32,598 bases of DNA, from NCBI GenBank assembly GCA_024276335.1, contig JAJRXL010000181.1:1-32598 (forward strand). Direction: 5' to 3'. Position numbers and translations under genes: made by a program. Shown in pieces: positions 1 through 7,816 of this stretch. Under the pieces are notes generated by a model. The model was given only the letters and a program-made list of their open reading frames with translations, had not been told where the DNA came from and did not search any database. Origin of the DNA: Bacteroidota bacterium. Lineage in GTDB: Bacteria; Bacteroidota; Ignavibacteria; SZUA-365; JAADGX01. Position 1 is the stretch's first letter. Every line of letters starts with the position of its first letter.

Positions 1-1395
1 CTTCGACCCCGCGTCGAATTCGCACGGAAACCTTTGTACCGGCGTCCCGTCAACTCGCAGATCATCGAAGTCGCCGCTCTGTCCGCAAACCAGGTCCACG
101 CGAAAGCTCCTCACGCCGATGTGGCCGCTCCGCTTTGGAGCGTAACAGACAATGGCCTGGTTGCGATACTGAAACACGGCGCATCTTCCTTCCTCGTACA
201 GATAACTTTCATCGACCTCCGATTGCGTTACGTGACAGAAATTTCTGCGGCCGGGAAGCGAATCGTTGAACACGCCCCTCGTGAAGATAGACCTAAAGTC
301 GTTCGTATCGCTGATACTCGGTGCCCGCCGGATTCGCACGATGAAACAATCGGAATGCCCGCCGTTCACGTACGGCGTCGCGGACGAACCCATGGCGAAT
401 TCTTCGCATTGGTAAGTCGTAAGATCGCTCCATCCCCCTGGATACATTTCGTTATCGGAACCGAAGCGACCGTGATTCTCGTGATAGGATTCCGCGTAGG
501 TTGTCTTCTGAAAATATATCGGCAGCGGTTTTTCCCATGCCATCCTCCTGGCCGCCTCCGGAACATGATACGTAAGTATGGCCACGAGGGAATTTTGAAC
601 TAGGCTGGAAATATGATTGTATTTCTCCGCAAGGCCGGGATCGAGATACAGGTCGTTGTCAAAAGCGGCGTACATCGTACAGTGGAGGGCGGAGAATCCG
701 CCCAGCGAATCGTCGAAGTACGACCGGGAATGGGGTCCCGCGAACTGCTGGCTGGGAGCATGGAAATGCATGGCAACGTCCAGCCATAGACGCTCCTCGA
801 GAAACCGGCCGAGCGCCCTGGCTCCGGGATGCTCCGCGTGCTCCGCGATGATAGACAGGAACCACAGGTCAAGTGCCGTGTAAGTGGGGCTGTTGTATTC
901 CGACATCTCGGCCTGGCGACGATTCCTGTGTCGACGGTTTCCCACCACCGATTGAAATTCGCGTAGCCGGTTGTATCCCAGCTCCACCGCGTATTCCTCG
1001 CCGGTCATTTCTCCGCCACAGATCAAGGTGCAATACGCGGCAAGGGGGTGGTTGACGTTGCCGTCTCTCCACTGGACATCCGCGGCGCGCACCAACCCGT
1101 TTCTGATATTGTTTTTCAGATTATCGGCAGCGCCTGGACCAAGTAAATCAGGCACCTCGTATAGAACTGCCAGCATCGTGGCGGGCGTATGGGTTGCGTC
1201 CTCGCATTGCACTGTTGCCAGGAGGTCGCTGCCGAGTCTGCGCCGGTCTTTGTCCCGGTCGAAAAGCAGGGCAATCGCGTACCACACCGTATCCCGGACA
1301 ATCAGGCATGTGCGCGTCTCTGGATCGTAATGCCTGTCGCCGGCCTGGGTCGAGAGACGTAGGAGGTATTTTCGATTATCAGTCAGCGGTTTCAC
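1..1395 (-). CDS. Partial alpha/alpha-toroid-like protein, possible polysaccharide lyase or hydrolase (C-terminus outside window)
   Basis: An uninterrupted minus-strand frame runs from a GTG at 1395 through base 1 (465 codons, no stop), so the C-terminus is missing. The GTG is the first usual start after an in-frame TGA just upstream; the ribosome site is weak. The first ~250 residues are helix-rich, with segments such as CLIVRDTVWYAIALLFD and YNSPTYTALDLWFLSIIAEH, as expected for an (alpha/alpha)6-type barrel. A more beta-like, Trp/Tyr/Gly-rich part follows. The patches SPTYTALDLW and GPHSRSYFDD offer Asn, His, Arg and Tyr residues of the kind used by toroid polysaccharide lyases. No signal peptide is seen. 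It is last in the sugar operon, 51 nt after the GHMP kinase. I do not recognise a named family; lyase or hydrolase activity is inferred from apparent fold and context. Confidence 0.6.
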   Translation of the reverse strand, partial: MKPLTDNRKYLLRLSTQAGDRHYDPETRTCLIVRDTVWYAIALLFDRDKDRRRLGSDLLATVQCEDATHTPATMLAVLYEVPDLLGPGAADNLKNNIRNGLVRAADVQWRDGNVNHPLAAYCTLICGGEMTGEEYAVELGYNRLREFQSVVGNRRHRNRRQAEMSEYNSPTYTALDLWFLSIIAEHAEHPGARALGRFLEERLWLDVAMHFHAPSQQFAGPHSRSYFDDSLGGFSALHCTMYAAFDNDLYLDPGLAEKYNHISSLVQNSLVAILTYHVPEAARRMAWEKPLPIYFQKTTYAESYHENHGRFGSDNEMYPGGWSDLTTYQCEEFAMGSSATPYVNGGHSDCFIVRIRRAPSISDTNDFRSIFTRGVFNDSLPGRRNFCHVTQSEVDESYLYEEGRCAVFQYRNQAIVCYAPKRSGHIGVRSFRVDLVCGQSGDFDDLRVDGTPVQRFPCEFDAGSK

Positions 1396-1446
1396 GATAC
1401 ACTCGCTCAGCCATCAATGCTATCAAGATAGGGACGTCGCGGGTTT

Positions 1447-2859
1447 TTACCGATACCGGTAAATCCTGGCGCCATCGGAGGCGCGACAGGGAAACAACAC
1501 GTCATCCCGCCTCTCCGGATCAAGGATGACGCCAAGATAGTCCTCGTAGTACTTCGTTTTCACATCTCCGATGAACGATGAGAGGATGGACGATTCGACG
1601 AGGTTAACGGTGCATCCACCGAAACCGGCACCGGTCAGGCGTGAACCGATCGCCCCGCTCTCCAAGGCAATACCGGTCAGCGCTTCCAGTTCGTCACAAC
1701 TGATCCCGTAGTTGTCACGACAGCTTTCATGCGAGAGGTTCATTAATGCACCGACAGCGGTAACATCGCCACGCGTCAATGCATTAACCGTTTCTTCGAC
1801 ACGGCGGGCTTCCGTGACAACGTGCACGAATCGTTTCCAGACTTCGTATCCTTCCCCGGGCTGTACGAAGGCTGTACCGTCGCTGAGCGCACAGTATTCT
1901 TCCACGATATCCTCTACGGAAATGCCCACGCGATTGGCGATGACAGAAACAGGAAGCGGACTCCCGTACATGACTTCATCCGCCATCCGCTCCAGGTCTT
2001 CCCATGAAAGCCCGGTTTTCTCCGGGTTGAAGTCTCCCAGCCTGCTCGCGTCAATCCGGACGCCGGTTCGTCCAACAAGCGCGGCCCGCAGCAACAACGC
2101 GGCCAGGCGGCATTCGACAACCCTGCGATTGTACGACATCCTGGCCGAAGCGGTCTTGGAAGCCCGTACCAGGCTGTTGCAAACAACGAAGACATGTTTT
2201 TCCAACAATGGCACATGCTGAATTCTTAACGGAAAGAAATCTATCTTCAGGGCCATGTCCTGTTTACCCATCAGCGAAACCGCCTGGTCCATCCCGCCAC
2301 CCTCGATGCCCGCGAATCGCTCCGACCGGGCGAGAATTCCCGCACAGTCAAGGCTATCCATTTCGACACCATTCGCCGCGAGGAACGCCAAACCCGCCGC
2401 GACAACCAGCGCGGAAGACGAGGATAAGCCCGCGGATACAGGGATGCTTCCCGCGCATATTCCCCTGAAACCCCGCGCACGCCGTGCATCGATGATGCCT
2501 TTTTCCAGGAAGCCGCGGACCGCGGCCTTGACGTAGTTTCCCCAGTCGCCCTGTGCATACGGCGACCGACCTTCACGAACCTGAAACATGCGCAACCCGT
2601 AATCATCCATACTCGTCAGCTCAACCGTATCGTCATCGGAAGGGACGAATGCAATCTTTATTTCACGGTCAATAGCAAAGGGGAGAACCGGAAAACCATT
2701 GTAATCCGTGTGCTCGCCGATGATATTGACGCGTCCCGGCGCCACTGCGAGAAAAGCATTGCTATCATTGTCGTATCGTCGCCTCAGTAATCGAACCAAA
2801 CCATCGGGCTCTGCATGGGGATCGACATCAATGATCAAGGGCGCAATCATGTTATTCAT
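1447..2859 (-). CDS. GALK2-like GHMP sugar kinase (galactokinase / N-acetylgalactosamine kinase family)
   Basis: A GHMP-superfamily kinase of about 470 residues, predicted to phosphorylate a sugar at C1 with ATP in the cytoplasm. Visible motifs are GRVNIIGEHTDYNG (galactokinase signature, ~43-56), the ATP loop SAGLSSSSAL (~143-152), EGGGMDQ with the catalytic Asp (~186-192) and GSRLTGAGFGGC (~405-416). The patterns ARSERFAGIEGGGMDQ, SCRDNYGISCDELEAL and NRRVVECRLAA resemble eukaryotic GALK2 more than E. coli-type GalK, and the length also matches GALK2 (~458) rather than GalK (~380). ATG 2859 lies 5 nt past the stop of the upstream nucleotidyltransferase gene; a GTG at 2871 would overlap it by 7 nt. 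The substrate (galactose, GalNAc, arabinose or other) cannot be read from sequence. Confidence 0.9.
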   Translation of the reverse strand: MNNMIAPLIIDVDPHAEPDGLVRLLRRRYDNDSNAFLAVAPGRVNIIGEHTDYNGFPVLPFAIDREIKIAFVPSDDDTVELTSMDDYGLRMFQVREGRSPYAQGDWGNYVKAAVRGFLEKGIIDARRARGFRGICAGSIPVSAGLSSSSALVVAAGLAFLAANGVEMDSLDCAGILARSERFAGIEGGGMDQAVSLMGKQDMALKIDFFPLRIQHVPLLEKHVFVVCNSLVRASKTASARMSYNRRVVECRLAALLLRAALVGRTGVRIDASRLGDFNPEKTGLSWEDLERMADEVMYGSPLPVSVIANRVGISVEDIVEEYCALSDGTAFVQPGEGYEVWKRFVHVVTEARRVEETVNALTRGDVTAVGALMNLSHESCRDNYGISCDELEALTGIALESGAIGSRLTGAGFGGCTVNLVESSILSSFIGDVKTKYYEDYLGVILDPERRDDVLFPCRASDGARIYRYR

Positions 2860-2864
2860 AGCTC

Positions 2865-3740
2865 TTACCACAGGCTCTCGCTGTATGCATGGGAGATAAA
2901 CGACCGCACCAGACCGATATCGGCAGGGTTGGTCAGGTCGGGCACGCGCTCACGGAAAGGAATGACCTTCACCGCGCGGGGATAATCCCGCACCATGGAA
3001 GCAATGGCGGCAGGCAGTTCTTTTTCCCCGCGACGTGGATGCACCGGGCAGGATTCAAGGTATGGTAAAACCATATCGCAATGCAGTTTCCAGATATTCA
3101 TACTGACGTAAACGTTTCCTTTTTCGTGCCGTACGCGCTGCAAGGTTTCCTCTTGCGGTTTCTCGACAATCTCCTGCAGGTACCCATTCTCCGAAACACG
3201 GACGATCCCGAACTTCAGGATGCGTTCCATCGGGAAGCCAAGGCTGTCGATTTCGTACCCGATCATCGCGCCGGCAGCGGGCGTCCGGAGCAGTTCCGCA
3301 AACGCATGTGATGAATAGAGGTTGTCGCTGTTGCAAACCAGCAACGATGTCCCTTGCCATTCCGGTCGGCTCTCCAAAACCTGTTGCAGGGCATCCGCGG
3401 TGCCGAGCGGTTTCGAATGCCCCTCCGGTACCCGCTGGACGACGTAGGATACCCGCAGGCCGTGATACACGTTGTCCCTGTCGCGGCTCCCGAAATAATC
3501 GCGGAAGACGCGATCGTTTTCTCCCGTTACGATGACGACCTGCTTTACACCACCTGCACGGGCGTTGTACAAAAGATAATCGAGAAACGGGCGTCCCCCC
3601 GGCCCCACGCCCAGCATTCCCTTCGGCCGATCTCGAGACTGCTCCATAAGTTCCCGGTCAATATTCATATCGTCCGCGACTGGTTGTTTCATCCGGGTGG
3701 AAAGCCCGCCCGCAAGTATAACCAGAGCAGGATCGTTCAC
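2865..3740 (-). CDS. Sugar-1-phosphate nucleotidyltransferase family protein
   Basis: A 291-residue nucleotidyltransferase of the GT-A-like fold, expected to join a sugar-1-phosphate to an NTP. The start signature ILAGGLSTRM (~8-17) and the activating RPKGMLGVG (~38-46) are present. About 22 residues separate them where the usual G-x-G-T-R-L-x-P-L-T...PK motif has about ten, so there is a family-specific insertion. VIVTGEND, SKPLGTADAL and the metal-site-like CNSDNLYS follow, with a mid-protein EIVEKPQEE typical of the family. GTG at 3740 is the only usual start before an upstream in-frame stop. It directly precedes the GALK2-like kinase, so the two probably form a salvage pair (sugar to sugar-1-P to NDP-sugar). 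Nucleotide and sugar specificity are unknown. Confidence 0.85.
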   Translation of the reverse strand: MNDPALVILAGGLSTRMKQPVADDMNIDRELMEQSRDRPKGMLGVGPGGRPFLDYLLYNARAGGVKQVVIVTGENDRVFRDYFGSRDRDNVYHGLRVSYVVQRVPEGHSKPLGTADALQQVLESRPEWQGTSLLVCNSDNLYSSHAFAELLRTPAAGAMIGYEIDSLGFPMERILKFGIVRVSENGYLQEIVEKPQEETLQRVRHEKGNVYVSMNIWKLHCDMVLPYLESCPVHPRRGEKELPAAIASMVRDYPRAVKVIPFRERVPDLTNPADIGLVRSFISHAYSESLW

Positions 3741-3770
3741 GATGCGTACACCGCTAAATGAACATACAGG

Positions 3771-4652
3771 CTACTCATGATTTTTGTCGCCTGTGTTGCC
3801 GGAAGCGAGGCGCGCGTATTCCCGCGCGAACAAATCCATTCTTGCTACTCGCAGGATATCTTCACGCATGTGATCCGGATCTCGCAGCAGGACGCATCCC
3901 ACTGTCAGTCGCTCATCATCGAGGTCCACATCAGCCACCGTCACACCATGTCGGCGACCAGTCTGCACAAGCACGTCACCATTGTGATCGACGATTCGCG
4001 CCGTTCCCGGGTAATACCGTCCTTCGTACGGAGCATAGGGCGGACGTCCCGCCAGGTTGGATTCCACCATGATAATCGAATTATCCATCGCACGTGCCCG
4101 CAATTGTACACTCAACGCTTCCTGCGTCGGACCGTGTGTCACCGTGGGCCAGAAAACCACTTCGGCGCCCTTCGCCGTGTAAACGCGGGTGATCTCCGGG
4201 AAGTACATATCGAGGCAGAGCTGGACGGCAATTGTTCCGAAATCCATGTGAAAGACGGGCAACTCATCTCCCGGAACCAGCGTTTGCGCTTCCACGCCCG
4301 TCAGATGGGTTTTCCGGTAATAGCCGATGATCTCACCCTCGCGTGAAAGAACAGTCGCCTGGCTATACTTTCTGCCACTTTCAGAAACCACGTAGGGCGC
4401 GATGACATGCAAGCCGGCGTCTTTCGCCCGTTCGCAGAATGCGGCTGTGACTTCACCCGGAAACGGTTCGACGAAATGTCTTTCATCCTTTTTCACATTT
4501 GTCGTAATCACGTTTTCCGGCAGGCAGATGATGTCCGCGCCTCGTCGCGCCGCATCACTGATATAATCAAGCGAGCGTCGCAGGTTCAATTCAACCGTGT
4601 GGGGTTTTTCATCAACCAGGAATGAAACCGTGGCAATCCGTACCCTGCGCAT
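3771..4652 (-). CDS. Carbon-nitrogen hydrolase (nitrilase superfamily amidohydrolase)
   Basis: A 293-residue member of the nitrilase superfamily, which hydrolyses amide or nitrile C-N bonds via a Glu-Lys-Cys triad. All three are visible: E46 in CLPEN, K114 in YYRKTHL and C146 in VQLCLDMYFPE. The protein appears cytoplasmic, with no signal peptide and near-normal family length. ATG 4652 is preceded by AAAGGTG about 8 nt upstream. It lies 30 nt before the nucleotidyltransferase gene. Its substrate is unknown; an amide of a sugar acid or of an amino sugar would fit the neighbours, but that is inference. Confidence 0.9.
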   Translation of the reverse strand: MRRVRIATVSFLVDEKPHTVELNLRRSLDYISDAARRGADIICLPENVITTNVKKDERHFVEPFPGEVTAAFCERAKDAGLHVIAPYVVSESGRKYSQATVLSREGEIIGYYRKTHLTGVEAQTLVPGDELPVFHMDFGTIAVQLCLDMYFPEITRVYTAKGAEVVFWPTVTHGPTQEALSVQLRARAMDNSIIMVESNLAGRPPYAPYEGRYYPGTARIVDHNGDVLVQTGRRHGVTVADVDLDDERLTVGCVLLRDPDHMREDILRVARMDLFAREYARLASGNTGDKNHE

Positions 4653-4718
4653 AGCTATTCACCTTTGGAGATTGTATTCATGCGGACAACAGAAAAAGGC
4701 ATCGTGAGATTATACTGT

Positions 4719-5702
4719 TCAATACTGCCGGGGAATATCCCGCGGAACTCCTGATTTCAATGATTCGAACGCGGCGAAAATCATTCGCATCGCCTGCAAC
4801 CCGTCGTAATAGGTTACCGGCGGCGGGTCGCTGCACAAGAGGGTATTCACGAAGGCCCTGTTCATGTTCATCAAGCCGAGCTCTTCACGACAATGATACC
4901 GCGTTTCCTTGTTTCCATCGGAGAGCGCTACTGATTTCAGCCGGTTGTACAGGTGCGCGCACTTGCTGCCGTCCATGAATTGAAACGAAAACTTGGACGC
5001 AACGGACGTCTTTCCGCAATCGCCAACAGCAACGGTTGAAACAGCGCCGTCCAAAAAGGAGATCGTGGCAACCAACGTGTCGATGATATCGTGGCGGGGA
5101 TGCCCGCAGTTTCCGCCCTCGGCGTACACGCGCACCGGTTCGCCCCGGTGAACGAAGCGAAGAATATCCATCGCGTGGCATCCCTGCGACAAAACGTTGC
5201 CTCCGCCTTTTTGCGGATCATTTCCCCAGAACAAATCCGGCCACCGGTCGTCGGTAACCTGCCCGATGGAAAGAACCGGCCTGGCAATAAACGCGCGCGC
5301 TTTTTCGACGCTCGGATTGAACCGCAGCTTGAATCCCACCATGAAGGAAACAGGTTTGCGCTGCAACACCTCCCCGATCTTCACCGCATCTTCCATGTTC
5401 AGTGCCAGGGGCTTCTCCATGAAAACATGCTTGCCCTGTTCGATCGCTTCTATGGCAAGCTCGGCGTGTGAATCATGGTGGGTGCAAATGTAAACGACGG
5501 TTATCGCCTTGTCGCGAAAGACTTGCCCAGCTTCCACCGTAGTATCGGCGCCATTGAATTTTTCCTTTAACTTCCGTGCCCGGGACTCCTCCACGTCGCA
5601 AAACGACGCCAGTTCGACTCCCCCGATATCGCGCAGGCAGCGGGCGTGGGCTTCGCCCATGCTTCCGCAACCGATGATTCCAATGTGCAAGCTGTCAGGC
5701 AT
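4719..5702 (-). CDS. Gfo/Idh/MocA-family NAD(P)-dependent oxidoreductase
   Basis: A 327-residue oxidoreductase with an N-terminal Rossmann fold (IGIIGCGSMGEAHARCL, ~8-24), an STHxD-like segment CTHHDSH (~73-79) and the family hallmark EKPLAL (~95-100). The C-terminal alpha/beta domain carries GGGNVLSQGCHAMDILRF, which contains the usual catalytic-site His. Such enzymes oxidise or reduce hydroxyls on sugars, inositols or glycosides. No signal peptide is visible, so it is probably cytoplasmic. It lies between xylulokinase (48 nt) and the nitrilase (66 nt). It is the first of two distinct Gfo/Idh/MocA enzymes in the cluster; they are not close copies. Confidence 0.92.
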   Translation of the reverse strand: MPDSLHIGIIGCGSMGEAHARCLRDIGGVELASFCDVEESRARKLKEKFNGADTTVEAGQVFRDKAITVVYICTHHDSHAELAIEAIEQGKHVFMEKPLALNMEDAVKIGEVLQRKPVSFMVGFKLRFNPSVEKARAFIARPVLSIGQVTDDRWPDLFWGNDPQKGGGNVLSQGCHAMDILRFVHRGEPVRVYAEGGNCGHPRHDIIDTLVATISFLDGAVSTVAVGDCGKTSVASKFSFQFMDGSKCAHLYNRLKSVALSDGNKETRYHCREELGLMNMNRAFVNTLLCSDPPPVTYYDGLQAMRMIFAAFESLKSGVPRDIPRQY

Positions 5703-5750
5703 ACGTACAGTTATTCATGGAAACAATATCGTTGAATTTCCGCATGGTTT

Positions 5751-7292
5751 TCAGTCGGCACTCCCCTGTCCGATTTCATGCAGGACCTGAAACAACGGCG
5801 CAATGGATGGATACAGCGTTCGATACACACCGTAATACCGCCTGTAGGCTTCCACGGCTTCGCCCGGCTCATGACTTTCCTGGATCCGCACAGTCCGGGC
5901 GCATGCATCCTTCACGTCTTTATATATCTCTGCGCCTACTCCGGCCAGCAAAGCGGCGCCGAAGGCCGCTCCTTCAGAGACATTGACCGTCTGGACACGC
6001 GTGTTAAAAACATCGGCCATGATACGCCGCCACAGTTCGCTGCGCGAGCCGCCGCCGGAAACGCGCACGGCCTCGAAACGAATGTTGATCCGCCGCATCA
6101 GATCGAGCGAATCATTCAAACCGAAAGCCACGCCTTCGAGAACCGATCGTGTCATGTGCGCCTTCGAATGCCGCAGCGTCATACCGAAAAACGTTGCGCG
6201 TGCGTAAGGATCGGCGTATGGCGTGCGTTCCCCGGTCAGGTACGGGAGAAAGATCAGGCCTTCACTCCCCGGGGGAACCCCGGCGGCGGATGAAGTCAAC
6301 ACGTCGTACACATCGACACCCGCCTCTTCCGCGATCTTTTGCTCTTCGCGGCACAACGTGTCGCGATACCACCGCAGGCTTCCTCCCGCCGACAGCATCA
6401 CTCCCATGAGATGCCAGGCGCCGGGGACGGCGTGGCAATACGCGTGCACGCATCCTGCGGGATCGAACCGGTACGAATCCGTAGCGGCAAAGACGACGCC
6501 GGACGTCCCGACCGCAACCGATACCGAGCCTTCGGACAGGATACCGCACCCGACGGCTTCCGCCGCCTGGTCGCCGGCGCCGCCCACGACCGGCGTCCCC
6601 TGAAGAAGCCCCGTCTCCTTGCTTCCCTGCTCGCTGATATGCGCGCTGACCACGGGTGATTCCGAAACATCCGGCAACCAATTGCGCGGTACATCCAGCA
6701 CGGACAGGATATCGTCGGACCATGTACGCAGGGCGACATCGAACAGTGACGTTCCCGATGCATCGGAGACTTCGCTCAACAACTCCCCGGTAAGCCTGTA
6801 CCTGATGTAATCCTTGGGGAGCAATATCTTGGCGATCCGCGAATAAACGTGCGGTTCATGCGTCTTCACCCAAGCGATCTTCGGAGCAGTGAAACTCGGC
6901 AGCACGGGTTTGCCCGTGATACGGATGAGCCTGTCCTCGCCGACAAGGCCGGTGATTTCCGCGCATTGCTCGTGCGTGCGCTGGTCGTTCCACATGATAC
7001 AGGGTCGAAGCACCTCGCCCTCTTGGTCGAGCGCTACCAGGCCGTGCATCTGCCCCGTAAGACCCACCGCCATGATCGCGCCCGGTGTCACCCTGCATTC
7101 TTCCATCAAGGTTCGAACACTGGCAACAACGGCATGCCACCAATCGGCCGGGTCCTGCTCACTCCACAATGACTTCGGATTGTGAAGAGGGTAGGTCCTG
7201 GTCACCGATCCTACAATGCCGCCGTCGGGCGACACCAGGATCGCCTTGGTCCCACTGGTTCCGATATCAATTCCAAGAAGGCAGGGATTCAT
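5751..7292 (-). CDS. xylB: Xylulokinase (FGGY family)
   Basis: Phosphorylates D-xylulose, or a closely related ketose, to the 5-phosphate for the pentose phosphate pathway. The 513-residue protein matches bacterial XylB along its whole length: GIDIGTSGTKAILV at the N-terminus, LWSEQDPADWW, GLTGQMHGLV, MWNDQRT, FTAPKIAWVKTHEP, LLPKDYIRYRLTGE, the catalytic-site region GGAGDQAAEAVG and LPYLTGERTPYADP. ATG 7292 is preferred because GGAAG lies 6 nt before it; an in-frame ATG at 7304 is possible. It is downstream of rnhA and the XylA-like isomerase, a xylose-operon pairing interrupted by RNase H. Confidence 0.93.
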   Translation of the reverse strand: MNPCLLGIDIGTSGTKAILVSPDGGIVGSVTRTYPLHNPKSLWSEQDPADWWHAVVASVRTLMEECRVTPGAIMAVGLTGQMHGLVALDQEGEVLRPCIMWNDQRTHEQCAEITGLVGEDRLIRITGKPVLPSFTAPKIAWVKTHEPHVYSRIAKILLPKDYIRYRLTGELLSEVSDASGTSLFDVALRTWSDDILSVLDVPRNWLPDVSESPVVSAHISEQGSKETGLLQGTPVVGGAGDQAAEAVGCGILSEGSVSVAVGTSGVVFAATDSYRFDPAGCVHAYCHAVPGAWHLMGVMLSAGGSLRWYRDTLCREEQKIAEEAGVDVYDVLTSSAAGVPPGSEGLIFLPYLTGERTPYADPYARATFFGMTLRHSKAHMTRSVLEGVAFGLNDSLDLMRRINIRFEAVRVSGGGSRSELWRRIMADVFNTRVQTVNVSEGAAFGAALLAGVGAEIYKDVKDACARTVRIQESHEPGEAVEAYRRYYGVYRTLYPSIAPLFQVLHEIGQGSAD

Positions 7293-7348
7293 TTTTTCTT
7301 CCATGTTTGAACGTATCGGGATCGGTCATCCATCACCGCGCTCGATAT

Positions 7349-7816
7349 TTACTTCCGAATATCAGGCGGAAGTCCGGGTTGCCGTGATGCTTCGACGGCC
7401 AGCTTGTCGCATCGTTCGTTGTACTCATCGTTATTGTGGCCCCTCGTCCAGATAAACGACACGTTGTGCTTTCGTGTCAATTCCAGCAAGCGTTCCCACA
7501 AATCGGGATTGAGCGCCCGGTCTCGCTTGTTCCGCATCCAGTTGTTCGCTTGCCAGCGTCTTGCCCAGCCGAGGGTCATGGCGTCCACGAGGTACTTCGA
7601 ATCACTGTACAGCGTTACCTTGCAAGGCTCCTTGAGCGTCTCCAGAGCCTTGATAGCGGCAAGAAGTTCCATGCGATTGTTGGTCGTGTTCCTGTAACCA
7701 CCCGTAACGACTTTCTCATGATTTTTATGACGAAGTATCGCCGCGTAGCCGCCGGGACCGGGATTGCCGGAACATGCCCCGTCAGTATAAATGATAACTT
7801 CCTTCGCCTCCGTCAT
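7349..7816 (-). CDS. rnhA: Ribonuclease HI
   Basis: A 155-residue cytoplasmic endonuclease that degrades the RNA strand of RNA-DNA hybrids. The DEDD metal residues are all in place: D12 in YTDGACSGNPGPGG, E50 in NNRMELLAAI, D72 in YSDSKYL and D137 in NERCDKLA, plus H127 in WTRGHNNDEYNE. Length equals E. coli RNase HI. Its ATG overlaps the stop of the upstream xylose-isomerase-like gene by 4 nt (ATGA), with AGGAG about 7 nt before the start, so the two are probably translationally coupled. It is a housekeeping gene lodged between two sugar genes. Confidence 0.97.
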   Translation of the reverse strand: MTEAKEVIIYTDGACSGNPGPGGYAAILRHKNHEKVVTGGYRNTTNNRMELLAAIKALETLKEPCKVTLYSDSKYLVDAMTLGWARRWQANNWMRNKRDRALNPDLWERLLELTRKHNVSFIWTRGHNNDEYNERCDKLAVEASRQPGLPPDIRK

